From NCBI GenBank assembly GCA_902772455.1, contig CACYAW010000021.1:1-43720 (forward strand): a stretch of DNA of 43,720 bases, read 5' to 3'. The stretch comes from an uncultured Bacteroidales bacterium. GTDB taxonomy: Bacteria > Bacteroidota > Bacteroidia > Bacteroidales > Muribaculaceae. This document shows positions 32,550-40,301 of this stretch, piece by piece. Position numbers and translations under genes: made by a program. The notes beneath the pieces are model-generated. The model was not told where the DNA came from, did no database searches, and saw only the letters and a list, made by a program, of their open reading frames with translations. Within the stretch, counting starts at the first letter, position 1. Every line of letters begins with the position of its first letter.

Positions 32550-33635
32550 ATGATCGTTGCTATGACTAACGAACTCGAAAAATCCAAACCCAGGTACCGG
32601 TACCTGATCCTGCATCTGCTGTGCTGGTCGGTACTCATTATCGTGCCGTTGTTTTTCCACAGTTCCAACGATGACTGGCTGGTGGTCCGGAACCGCTATC
32701 TGCGCTGGCTCGGCAATCCGTTGGACTATATGATGGTCTTCTACATCAATTATTTGTGGTTGGTGCCGCGCTTGCTGCTCAAGAAGCTGGATTGGAAACT
32801 GTTTATCTTTGCCAATCTGCTGGTCATCACGGTAGGGCTGTGCCTCGTGGATGCTTGGCACTGGTGCGCATTGAAGATCTTGCCTGAGGTCAACGTTGAT
32901 GGGCCTAGGAGGCAGTTCATCAGGTTTCCCCGATACTTCTGGGCTATTATGGCCGATATCCTCATCATCAGCTTGGCAGTGGCGGTGCGCATGTACCAGC
33001 GGTGGCAGCACATCGAGGACGCGCGCAAAGAGGCAGAGGCCGCCCGTGCCGAGGCCGAGTTGAGCAACCTGCGCAACCAGTTGAATCCCCATTTCCTGCT
33101 GAACACGTTGAACAACATCTATGCCCTCATCGCCTTTGACCAGGACAAGGCGCAGATGGCAGTGGGCGAGCTGAGCAAGCTGCTGCGTCATGTGCTCTAC
33201 GAGAACCAGCAGGATTTCGTGCCCCTGTGCAAAGAGGCCGACTTCATGCGCAACTACATCGAACTGATGAAAATCCGGGTGACTGACAATGTGAAGATCC
33301 ATGCCAACATCAATGTGCAGCCCAACGACTCGACACCCGTGGCTCCCCTCATTTTCATCTCGCTCATCGAGAATGCCTTCAAGCACGGCATATCGCCTCA
33401 AGGTAAGGGCGAAATCTCCATCGACCTCAATCAGGTGAACGGTGACATCACCTGCGAGATTCACAACACTTGCTATCCCAAGCGTGAGAACGACAAGAGC
33501 GGGTCGGGAATCGGGCTGGATCAGGTGAGCCGACGCCTGGAACTCATGTACCCCGACCGCTACTCCTGGGACAAGGGCAAGACCCCCGATGGACAGCAGT
33601 ATTATTCTAAAATCATTATCAAGAAGGAGTCATGA
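32550..33635 (+). CDS. LytS-type sensor histidine kinase
   Basis: A 361-residue membrane kinase; ATGs at 32550 and 32562 are both possible. Four membrane helices lie at about 18-36, 58-75, 84-103 and 130-145. A short coiled coil (about 153-172) precedes the His_kinase domain: NQLNPHFLLNTLNNIY with the phospho-accepting His181. The ATPase part has FISLIENAFKHGI (N box) and a G-rich segment SGSGIGLDQV. It phosphorylates the LytTR regulator whose gene overlaps it by four bases. The sensor has no recognisable extracellular ligand domain. Confidence 0.92.
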   Translation: MIVAMTNELEKSKPRYRYLILHLLCWSVLIIVPLFFHSSNDDWLVVRNRYLRWLGNPLDYMMVFYINYLWLVPRLLLKKLDWKLFIFANLLVITVGLCLVDAWHWCALKILPEVNVDGPRRQFIRFPRYFWAIMADILIISLAVAVRMYQRWQHIEDARKEAEAARAEAELSNLRNQLNPHFLLNTLNNIYALIAFDQDKAQMAVGELSKLLRHVLYENQQDFVPLCKEADFMRNYIELMKIRVTDNVKIHANINVQPNDSTPVAPLIFISLIENAFKHGISPQGKGEISIDLNQVNGDITCEIHNTCYPKRENDKSGSGIGLDQVSRRLELMYPDRYSWDKGKTPDGQQYYSKIIIKKES

Positions 33636-34357
33636 TCATCAAGTGTGCAATCGTTGACGACGAGCCGCTGGCTGTGGAGTTGCTGGCGAGCTATGTGAAT
33701 AAAATACCGTTCCTGGAACTGTGTGGCAAGTACACCAATGCTACCGATGCCCTGCATGGCATCGGCGAGCAACCTGTGGACCTGCTTTTCCTCGATATCC
33801 AGATGCCCGAACTCAACGGCCTGGAATTGAGTAAGATGATTCCCGAAAACACCCGCATCGTCTTCACCACGGCCTTCGACCAGTATGCTGTGGATGGCTT
33901 CCGCGTCAATGCGCTGGATTACCTGTTGAAGCCAATCAGCTATGCCGACTTCATGGAGGCCAGCAACAAAGCACTGCAGTGGTTCCAACTCGTGCAGCAG
34001 AACGAGCAACCCGCAACAGCCGCTGCTGCCACCGAGGAGCCGCGCAGCATCTTCGTCAAGAGCGAGTACAAGCTGTTGCAGATCAACCTCGATGACATCC
34101 GCTACATCGAGGGGCTCAAGGACTATGTCAAGATCTACACCGAGCAGTCTCCACATCCCATCCTGTCATTGATGAACATGAAGGCCATCGAGCAGATGCT
34201 CCCCGCATCGCGTTTCATCAGGGTGCACCGCTCCTTCATTGTCCAGAAGAGCAAAATCCGCGAGATCGAGCGCAACCGCATCGTCTTTGGCGACGTCTAT
34301 ATCCCCATCGGTGACAGCTACAAGCAAGCCTTCCAAGACTTCATCAACAACAAATAG
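33632..34357 (+). CDS. LytTR-family response regulator
   Basis: A 241-residue protein. The receiver domain (about 3-118) has the acidic pair Asp9/Asp10, the phosphorylation site Asp55 in LLFLDIQMP, and the conserved Lys in LLKPIS. The LytTR DNA-binding domain (about 140-238) starts IFVKSEYKLLQINLDDIRYI and contains FIRVHRSFIV. It overlaps the kinase gene (ATGA). Such regulators often control nearby efflux operons, so the MacAB-TolC operon is a likely target; the only evidence for that here is position. Confidence 0.93.
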   Translation: MIIKCAIVDDEPLAVELLASYVNKIPFLELCGKYTNATDALHGIGEQPVDLLFLDIQMPELNGLELSKMIPENTRIVFTTAFDQYAVDGFRVNALDYLLKPISYADFMEASNKALQWFQLVQQNEQPATAAAATEEPRSIFVKSEYKLLQINLDDIRYIEGLKDYVKIYTEQSPHPILSLMNMKAIEQMLPASRFIRVHRSFIVQKSKIREIERNRIVFGDVYIPIGDSYKQAFQDFINNK

Positions 34358-34387
34358 AGAATAGACTTGCTTGACGAGTGATATAGT

Positions 34388-34427
34388 GGACGGGTTGGAC
34401 TTAATGTCGCAGCCCGTCCTTTTTTTT
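34388..34427 (+). terminator. Intrinsic terminator after the response regulator
   Basis: Stem GGACGGG (34388-34394) with CCCGTCC (34413-34419), extended by TG/CA pairs, followed by eight T. A clear rho-independent terminator. Confidence 0.88.
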
Positions 34428-34437
34428 CGATTACAAT

Positions 34438-34649
34438 TAATGATAATTCATGGCCATTTCTGCTCATTCGTGTTTTCATTTAACCGGAACGGCCACAAAT
34501 ATCCATCAATGGTCATGAATATTTTATTAATGGTGATTCATGGACATTTCTGGTCATTCGTGTTTTTCATTTAGCAGGAATATTTTATTTATGGTGATTC
34601 ATGGTCATTCGTGTTTCTATATAACATGAATGCTCATGAATATTTTATT
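34438..34649. repeat. AT-rich tandem repeats, three degenerate copies
   Basis: The stretch 34358-34766 has no gene. After the terminator come three related units of about 50-60 bases (starting near 34438, 34529 and 34590). They share GATTCATGG, TGGTCATTCGTGTTT and the tail ATGAATATTTTATT; inverted pieces (CATGAAT/ATTCATG) are scattered through them. The block is far more AT-rich than its surroundings. No coding potential is seen. It stops about 50 bases before the promoter of the ATPase gene. Confidence 0.8.
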
Positions 34650-34696
34650 ATAAGTCTATCGGGAGAAGGGTGAGGATGAAATATTATTTCCAATGA

Positions 34697-34728
34697 TTTG
34701 CGTAATTAAAAAAATATTACGTACTTTG
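34697..34728 (+). promoter_or_regulatory. Possible promoter of the AAA ATPase gene
   Basis: TTTG (34697-34700), 20 bases, GTACTTTG (34721-34728), one mismatch from TAnnTTTG. Confidence 0.5.
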
Positions 34729-34766
34729 CATTATTAAAATTTAATAATGGATTTTCGATAATATTT

Positions 34767-35912
34767 ATGGCAAATAAAAAGTCATTAAAACCAAAGAATC
34801 CTTTTGTGTCCCAGGGGTATGTCAGTCCTGAGTACTTCTGCGACCGTGAGCGGGAGACGGAATTGATGCTCAGTCATTTTGAGAATGGGCGCAATATCAC
34901 TTTGGTTTCTCCACGCAGAATCGGAAAAACAGGCCTTATAAAGAACCTGTTTTATCACATAGAAGGGCAGGACAAGAATGCCATTTGCCTGTATTTGGAC
35001 ATCTATGCGACCAAAAACCTGCAGGATTTTACCGAGATGTTCGGCTCGGTGGTCTTCAATGGCTTTGCCCGCAAGGAGAAGTCGTTCATGCAGAAGGCGG
35101 CGACCCTGCTGGGCAGTCTGCGACCCGTCTTCAGTACCGATCCCTATACAGGTATGCCCAAGATGATGATAACCGTCGATCCCTCGCGGTCCCAGCTGAC
35201 CATCCAGCAGATTTTTGACCTGTTGTCCCAAAGCCGACGCGAGATTTATATCGCCATCGACGAGTTCCAGCAGATCGCTAATTATCCCGAGAGCGGCACC
35301 GAAGCCATGCTGCGGTCGCACATCCAGTTCGCCACCAACGTGCATTTCATCTTTGCAGGCAGCAAGTACCGCCTCATGGCCGAGATGTTCGGGTCACCGC
35401 AGCGCCCCTTCTTCCAAAGCACCGAGATGATGGACCTCCAGCCACTGGACAGGGACGTGTACTATGCGTTTGCTAGCCGTTTCTTTGAAAAAAAGCGGGG
35501 CAGTCTGGACCGCGACACCTTCATGGAACTGTATGACCGCTTCGAGGGACACACCTGGTATATCCAGAGCGTGTTGAACCGGCTGTATGACAGCTGCCTG
35601 CATGTGCGTGGCATCAAGGAGGTGAATCGCGAGACGGTGAACCTGGTAGAGTCGCGCTCGCCGCAATACGAGAGCCTGGCGCAGTTCCTGTCCTCCAATC
35701 AGTTCAATCTCCTCAAGGCCATCGCCATCGAGGGCATCGTCAAGGAACCTACCGGCGCGCGCTTTATCCGCGAGCACAACATGGCCAGCGCGAGCATCGT
35801 CCAGTCGGCCCTGCGTGCCCTGGTCGAGAAGGAAATTGTCTATCGCACGCCGCGCGGCTACATCGTCTATGACCGCTTCATGAGCATCTGGCTGGCGCGC
35901 ACCTTTGGATAA
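34767..35912 (+). CDS. AAA ATPase of the ATPase_2/archaeal-ATPase type
   Basis: A 381-residue protein. The N-terminus (PKNPFVSQGYVSPEYFCDRE) is typical of the group; the P-loop is SPRRIGKTGL (48-57), Walker B IYIAIDEFQQI, and FIFAGSKYRLM is a sensor-like strand. The last 80 residues contain a winged-helix-like segment (LLKAIAIEGIVKEPTG ... SASIVQSALRALVEKEIVY) that may bind DNA. The family (PF01637-like STAND-type ATPases) is widespread in Bacteroidales, often in several copies, and its cellular role is unknown. It stands alone behind AT-rich repeats and may have arrived by transfer; the start of the gene is A/T-richer than the rest. Confidence 0.88.
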   Translation: MANKKSLKPKNPFVSQGYVSPEYFCDRERETELMLSHFENGRNITLVSPRRIGKTGLIKNLFYHIEGQDKNAICLYLDIYATKNLQDFTEMFGSVVFNGFARKEKSFMQKAATLLGSLRPVFSTDPYTGMPKMMITVDPSRSQLTIQQIFDLLSQSRREIYIAIDEFQQIANYPESGTEAMLRSHIQFATNVHFIFAGSKYRLMAEMFGSPQRPFFQSTEMMDLQPLDRDVYYAFASRFFEKKRGSLDRDTFMELYDRFEGHTWYIQSVLNRLYDSCLHVRGIKEVNRETVNLVESRSPQYESLAQFLSSNQFNLLKAIAIEGIVKEPTGARFIREHNMASASIVQSALRALVEKEIVYRTPRGYIVYDRFMSIWLARTFG

Positions 35913-35961
35913 CCTGCTGCTGGCATGGTTTTTGTAATAGAGCCGTTAAAAAGCGGATTCC

Positions 35962-36031
35962 AACTAACAACTAAGGACTAACAACTAAGGACTAAGGACT
36001 AACAACTAAGGACTAATAAACTAAGGACTAA
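35962..36031 (+). repeat. Long CTAA heptad array before the GYF-domain gene
   Basis: About ten consecutive heptads of the form (A/G)ACTAA(C/G), mostly AACTAAG, GACTAAC and GACTAAG, running up to two bases before the ATG at 36033. This is the longest and most regular of the arrays. Confidence 0.85.
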
Positions 36032-36032
36032 A

Positions 36033-36977
36033 ATGGAATTTCATCTGATTAGAAACGGAAAACAGGAAGGTCCGTTTACCGTCGAAGAATTGTCGCAGCA
36101 GGGGATTAGCCCCGAGAGCGAAGTGTGGGCGCCCGGCATGGCCGACTGGATGCAGGCCGGCGACGTGCCCGAGCTGACCGCCGTGCTGCAGCGTGCCGAG
36201 TTTGAGGCCTCGCAGCAGGCCGCCCGTGCCGCCGAGAACCAGGCGACCATGGGCCAGCCCTATGACCCCGTGGTGCCTCCTACCCAGGCGCCGCCTCAAG
36301 TGCCTCCCCGTTGGCCCATTGAGGACGATACGAAGAAGAAAAGCGGCTGCACGCCGTGGCTCATCGCCGCCCTGGTACTGGCCATCCTGTTTGCCACGAT
36401 GGTATTCACCTGCCCCGACCGTCAAGCCCATGAATCTGCCATCCAGGAGGTCACTAAGTCCTGGGTGGATGACAAAGTGGACGAGAACTTGGGCAGCATC
36501 ACCGGCGTTGGCGGTGTGTTTGGCGACCTTATCAACAAGGCCCTCAAGCAACTGACGGGCTTCGGAACCGACAAGGTCATCTCCAATTACCTCGACGTCA
36601 AGAACTATATCGTGTGCTCGGTGGGCCGCATGAGCATCGGCGACAACGAGGACAAGATGGTGTCGCTGGGCGTCTTCGGCCACGTGTTCACCTTCGGCAA
36701 GGAGGATATTGAGAAGGCCTGGACCCGTGCAATGGACGACTACGAGGCCAACCATCACATCACCCCGCCGCCCGCTCCCGCACCTCAGACCGATGAGGAC
36801 CCCGATGCCGATGCGCAGGACGAGGAGGACATGACCGATCCCCGCATGCTGCCTGACAGCGTGATGGGCATCGAGATTCCCGAGGGCATGGACTCCATGG
36901 TCAATCAGATGGCTAACGAGGCTATCCGCATGGCCAAGGAATGGGCCAAGCAGCAAATCGACAACCTGGGCCATTAA
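36033..36977 (+). CDS. GYF_2-domain membrane protein with DUF4359-like region
   Basis: A 314-residue protein. Residues 1-50 are a GYF_2-type domain (HLIRNGKQEGPFTVEELSQQ, WAPGMADWMQAGDVPEL), a fold that binds proline-rich peptides. A Pro-rich linker (about 72-92) and a membrane helix (about 106-124, TPWLIAALVLAILFATMVF) follow. The part after the helix (about 130-235, QEVTKSWVDDKVDENLGSI, FGHVFTFGKEDIEKAW) resembles DUF4359. The tail is acidic, then helical (VNQMANEAIRMAKEWAKQQI). It is convergent with a zinc-ribbon membrane protein, with a shared terminator between. The function is unknown. Confidence 0.8.
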   Translation: MEFHLIRNGKQEGPFTVEELSQQGISPESEVWAPGMADWMQAGDVPELTAVLQRAEFEASQQAARAAENQATMGQPYDPVVPPTQAPPQVPPRWPIEDDTKKKSGCTPWLIAALVLAILFATMVFTCPDRQAHESAIQEVTKSWVDDKVDENLGSITGVGGVFGDLINKALKQLTGFGTDKVISNYLDVKNYIVCSVGRMSIGDNEDKMVSLGVFGHVFTFGKEDIEKAWTRAMDDYEANHHITPPPAPAPQTDEDPDADAQDEEDMTDPRMLPDSVMGIEIPEGMDSMVNQMANEAIRMAKEWAKQQIDNLGH

Positions 36978-36994
36978 GCCGGTTGTCACGACAA

Positions 36995-37038
36995 ACAATC
37001 AAGGGCTTGCATCCATTTGCAGGCCCTTGATTGTTTTA
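36995..37038 (+). terminator. Terminator after the GYF-domain gene
   Basis: A 12-bp stem (ACAATCAAGGGC 36995-37006 with GCCCTTGATTGT 37023-37034), an inner TGCA/TGCA pairing, and a T run (TTGTTTT) at the end. Confidence 0.85.
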
Positions 37039-37076
37039 GCTCGGAAGGGGGTGAGAATGTCGGTCGGGTTATTGCC

Positions 37077-37745
37077 TTATCCGCCGCACGCTTTTATCAT
37101 GAACATGAAGAACATGAAAATCAGTACCATGGTCAGGCAGCTCATCCTGCGCGGTTGAGGACCCGGACGCACGGGACCATTGTCCTGACCGTCAGTTTGT
37201 GGCGTCGTATAGCTGTACATGCTGCGGTGGGGAATGAGAATCTGACGGGGACCGCCGTTGTTGTAGGGGCCGATGGCGCCGCCGGCTTCGAGTTGGCGGA
37301 TGAGCTCGGCTGCCCGCTCGTTGCTGATATGGAAATGGTCGCGCAGCATCATGGGTGTGATGGCCGTGCAGGTCATCAGGAATTGTATTGCATCGTTGTA
37401 GAGCGGGTCGCTGTCGGGGAGGGGCGGCGGCAGCACGGTCACGTCCTCGGGAGCCGTATCAACAGCAGTTGTCGGCGGGGTGGGGGAGGTGTCGAAGCTG
37501 GCACCGCAGTTGGGACAGAAGTGGGCGTTGCTGTTGGCCTCGTGTCCGCACTTGGGGCAGTTGATGGTGTGTGACGGCTTAACGCTGGTGTCCAGGTCGA
37601 GCGACTCATGGGGGATGTAAGCATAGTCGCCCACGATCTGCAGTTCACACAGGCATTGGGGGCAGATGACCTTGTAGTTGCTGTTGATGAGCACCTCGGT
37701 GCTCAGGTCCATCTTTTTACCGCATTTGGGACAGGTGTAGTTCAT
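37077..37745 (-). CDS. Zinc-ribbon membrane protein with FtsK-gamma-like winged helix
   Basis: A 222-residue protein built from distinct parts. Residues 1-40 hold a first zinc ribbon (CPKC at 5-8, CPQC at 28-31). Residues 60-85 hold a second (CPKC at 63-66, CPNC at 77-80). A Pro/Thr-rich linker follows. Residues 112-170 (DPLYNDAIQFLMTCTAI, NERAAELIRQLEAGGAIGP, PRQIL) match the winged-helix gamma domain of FtsK, which reads KOPS sites on DNA. A C-terminal membrane helix (about 203-218) ends in ACGG. No motor domain is present. The FtsK-gamma assignment is from pattern recognition and quite strong; the function is unknown. Own promoter upstream. Confidence 0.85.
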   Translation of the reverse strand: MNYTCPKCGKKMDLSTEVLINSNYKVICPQCLCELQIVGDYAYIPHESLDLDTSVKPSHTINCPKCGHEANSNAHFCPNCGASFDTSPTPPTTAVDTAPEDVTVLPPPLPDSDPLYNDAIQFLMTCTAITPMMLRDHFHISNERAAELIRQLEAGGAIGPYNNGGPRQILIPHRSMYSYTTPQTDGQDNGPVRPGPQPRRMSCLTMVLIFMFFMFMIKACGG

Positions 37746-37765
37746 ATTGTTGTTTTGTTGGGTTA

Positions 37766-37799
37766 CAAAGGTAGTTTAATTATGTGCAAAGCATGCAAA
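37766..37799 (-). promoter_or_regulatory. Promoter of the zinc-ribbon/FtsK-gamma-like gene
   Basis: On the minus strand TTTG (start near 37799), 22 bases, TACCTTTG (37766-37773), 20 bases before the ATG. Confidence 0.65.
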
Positions 37800-37879
37800 A
37801 ACCGTGCCTAATTATTATGAAAAAACGATACTAGATTTAGCAAAATGGCGGGATATTTTAGTTTTTTTAAGAAAAATGC

Positions 37880-37909
37880 TTGTATTTTTTGATTTTATCC
37901 GTATTTTTG
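37880..37909 (+). promoter_or_regulatory. Promoter of the porin operon
   Basis: TTG (37880-37882), 19 bases, TATTTTTG (37902-37909), followed by a leader of about 70 bases. Confidence 0.65.
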
Positions 37910-37986
37910 CAATCAGTTTGTTGGATGGCAAGCGATAGCAAGCATATAACATATAATGATTTTATAAACCTTTTAAACAACAAGTT

Positions 37987-39360
37987 ATGAGCAAGAAATT
38001 ACTGACATTGATGATTGGACTTGCCATTTCCCTAACGGGAAGTGTGTGGGCCCAGGACACCGAAGAGGAAGAGGTGACCTACAATCAGTATGGTGTTCGT
38101 GTCGATCGTGAGGCTCTCCACGCCGAGCAGCGCAACAACATCCTGGTCCTGGAATCAAAGAGCAAGAAGTACAAGGTGTGGTTTGATAACCGTGTACAGG
38201 TGGACGGTGCCACCTTCTTTGGCAAGAACCACTCTGACTACAACCCCATTGGTAATGGTGCGTCGATCAGGCGTGCGCGTTTTGCCGTTAAGGCCCAAGT
38301 GACTCCCGACTGGTATGGTGAGATTGATATGGACATGGCCGACGGTGTGTTCGAGCTCAAGGACGCTATCATCGAGTATGACGGTCTGGAGCACTTCGCC
38401 TTCAAGGCAGGTAACTTCAAGGAGGACTTCTCGATGGAGCAGACCACGACCTCTCGCTACCTGACCTTCATGGAGCGCCCGATGTTGTGTAAGGCACTGG
38501 TGCCCTCGCGCCACATCGGTATCCAGGGTGAGTACCTGCTCGACCACTTCAGGGCATCGCTGGGTATGTTCTTCCAGACGGTGGCCGGCAGTGAGGAGGC
38601 CACCAACGTCCAGGACAACAACAAGGACTTTGGCCGCAGCCAGGGCTATTCGTTCACCGGTAAGCTGGGCTACATGCCCTACAGCAAGGACCGCTACTGG
38701 GGCCTGTACTTGGGCGGCAAGGGTTCTTACCGCACCCCCAAGACCGACGTGGCCACCAATGAGTATGGCGGCATCCGCTACAGCACCCGCAATGCCACGA
38801 GCATTAACCGTAAGAAATACCTTGACACCGATGTGATTCCCGATGTGGATCATGAGTGGCTCTATGGTCTTGAAGGCGCTGCCTATTTTGGCCCTGCCCG
38901 CATCCAGAGCGAGTGGGTCGGAAGCCATGTGAGCGCTGCTAAGAACAGCTATAACTTTGGTGGTTGGTATGTTGCTGCGACCTACCTGCTGCTGGGTGGC
39001 CAGCAACGCTTCAACGTTGCCGAGGGTGAGTTTACACAGCCTTCGAGTGGCCGCAAGTGGGGTGACATTGAGCTGGCCCTGCGCTATGACTATCTGGACC
39101 TGAACAATGGCGACATCTACGGTGGTTCGGGTGAGAACTACACCGCTGGCCTGAACTTCTATTTTGGCAATGCTGTCAAGATTGTCCTCAACTACCAGTA
39201 CAGTAACAATGACCGCTATGCCAACGGCAAGGGCAAACTCTTCATCGGTCACGATGCCACCGGTGCCCCCACTACCGACTACACCAAGGCTGTTGAGGGC
39301 AAGGGCAAAGGCGGTGTGAGCTACCACATGCTGGGCCTGCGTTTCGAGATTGACTTCTAA
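37987..39360 (+). CDS. OprO/OprP-like outer membrane porin
   Basis: A 457-residue protein. The signal peptide is 1-22 (ending SVWAQ). The mature part has the phosphate-selective porin O/P layout: KYKVWFDNRVQVDGATFF, then SIRRARFAVKAQVTPDWYGE and the EIDMDMADG strand, and a barrel ending in LGLRFEIDF, a typical terminal strand for outer-membrane insertion. OprP and OprO of Pseudomonas are phosphate and pyrophosphate channels; Bacteroidota members of the fold are often annotated this way, but their selectivity is rarely tested. Its stop codon overlaps an ATG of the next reading frame; the lipoprotein start proper is 29 bases on. Confidence 0.88.
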   Translation: MSKKLLTLMIGLAISLTGSVWAQDTEEEEVTYNQYGVRVDREALHAEQRNNILVLESKSKKYKVWFDNRVQVDGATFFGKNHSDYNPIGNGASIRRARFAVKAQVTPDWYGEIDMDMADGVFELKDAIIEYDGLEHFAFKAGNFKEDFSMEQTTTSRYLTFMERPMLCKALVPSRHIGIQGEYLLDHFRASLGMFFQTVAGSEEATNVQDNNKDFGRSQGYSFTGKLGYMPYSKDRYWGLYLGGKGSYRTPKTDVATNEYGGIRYSTRNATSINRKKYLDTDVIPDVDHEWLYGLEGAAYFGPARIQSEWVGSHVSAAKNSYNFGGWYVAATYLLLGGQQRFNVAEGEFTQPSSGRKWGDIELALRYDYLDLNNGDIYGGSGENYTAGLNFYFGNAVKIVLNYQYSNNDRYANGKGKLFIGHDATGAPTTDYTKAVEGKGKGGVSYHMLGLRFEIDF

Positions 39361-39389
39361 TGGACAACCACTTTAAAGACATTACGACA

Positions 39390-40223
39390 ATGAAAAAGAT
39401 ACAATTAGCATTCATGCTGCTGGCCGTGGTTTTGCTGGCCTCGTGTGTAAAAGATAACGTATATGAAGGCCCGTCCAAAATCGAAGCCGTTACCATGTCG
39501 CCCGAGGCACCCACCTCGTTTGACGATGTTGTGATCACGGTCAATGTCTCTGGCCTTCAGGCAGTGAAAACCGCCACGCTGAATTATAAAGCAGACGCAA
39601 AATCCGCTAGCCTGCCCATGGCTGGCAACGGCAATACTTATACAGCCACCATTCCCGCCCAACCCGACGGAACCAAGGTAACCTATACCGTGACCATCGA
39701 GAATGAGGTCGGTTACACCACCGTTTCGCCCGAGAAGGAGTTTACCGTGGGCGACAAACCCTCGGACTTCACCAAGCTGGTATTGAACGAGCTGTATGGC
39801 GCCGCCGATGCCGATAAGTTCATCGAGCTGTACAATAACGGTGACGATCCCATCAAGCTGAAGGATGTTGTCATCAAGAAGGATGAGGAAGAGAGCTGGA
39901 GAGGTCTGGACGGCGAAGTCATCATGGGTCACAGCTTCTTCACCATCGTGGGAGCCAAGGGAACCACCCCGCGCGGTTTCTCCAGTGGTTTCTCCAGCAA
40001 GAAGAGCGTGCTCGTTGAGCTCTATGATCCCAACAACAATCTGTTGGATAAGTTCCAGCGCGGCGAGAAGGAAGACGCTTGGGGCAACCAGTCGCTGGCC
40101 AAGGTGTCCGGTTCGTGGAGCCGCTGTCCCAACGGCACCGGCAAGTTCATGATTACCGATACGCCCACCCTGGGTGAGAAGAATCCCGACACCGGTACCG
40201 AGGATCCCACTGTAGTTCAATAA
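39390..40223 (+). CDS. Lamin-tail-domain lipoprotein
   Basis: About 277 residues from the ATG at 39390 (MKKIQLAFMLLAVVLLASC, lipobox Cys19); an in-frame ATG at 39360 gives a poorer signal peptide. Residues about 25-120 look like an Ig-like or FN3-like domain (VTYTVTIENEVGYTT). Residues about 130-265 are a lamin-tail domain (LTD): LVLNELYGAADADKFIELYN, IKLKDVVIKKDEE, SSKKSVLVELYDPNNNLLD. LTD proteins in Bacteroidota are cell-surface or periplasmic and often accompany phosphatases or nucleases. It is probably co-transcribed with the porin and ends at a strong hairpin. Confidence 0.85.
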   Translation: MKKIQLAFMLLAVVLLASCVKDNVYEGPSKIEAVTMSPEAPTSFDDVVITVNVSGLQAVKTATLNYKADAKSASLPMAGNGNTYTATIPAQPDGTKVTYTVTIENEVGYTTVSPEKEFTVGDKPSDFTKLVLNELYGAADADKFIELYNNGDDPIKLKDVVIKKDEEESWRGLDGEVIMGHSFFTIVGAKGTTPRGFSSGFSSKKSVLVELYDPNNNLLDKFQRGEKEDAWGNQSLAKVSGSWSRCPNGTGKFMITDTPTLGEKNPDTGTEDPTVVQ

Positions 40224-40251
40224 TTCAAGTTTCACATGGGTGAAACTTGAA
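40224..40251 (+). terminator. Hairpin directly after the lipoprotein gene
   Basis: A 12-bp perfect stem (TTCAAGTTTCAC 40224-40235 with GTGAAACTTGAA 40240-40251) and a 4-base loop start at the base after the stop codon. There is no T tract, as a TTAG-type array follows. Confidence 0.75.
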
Positions 40252-40301
40252 GTTTAGAGTTTAGAGTTTAGAGTTTAGGGCTTAGAGTTTAGGGTTTAGA
40301 G
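40252..40301 (+). repeat. TTAG-type heptad array (GTTTAGA)
   Basis: Seven consecutive heptads, GTTTAGA with GTTTAGG/GCTTAGA variants. The sequence is the reverse complement of the CTAA type. One matching unit, CCCTAAAC, occurs at 40329-40336 closer to the next start codon. The 166-base gap otherwise holds the hairpin above and nothing else I can name. Confidence 0.85.

Noticed and set aside
32079-33464. A 461-codon minus-strand frame across the permease and kinase genes
   Set aside because: It spans two well-supported genes and the promoter between them; its composition (His/Asp/Gln-rich) is that of a reverse-strand shadow.
34438-34649. CRISPR-like array
   Set aside because: The three units are degenerate, adjacent and without spacers of uniform length; no cas genes are present.
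35962-36031. CRISPR or minisatellite coding repeat
   Set aside because: The heptads contain frequent stop codons (TAA) in all units and sit directly before an ATG; they are non-coding.
38155-39327. A 390-codon minus-strand frame opposite the porin gene
   Set aside because: Antisense shadow; the porin on the plus strand has a signal peptide and barrel end strand.
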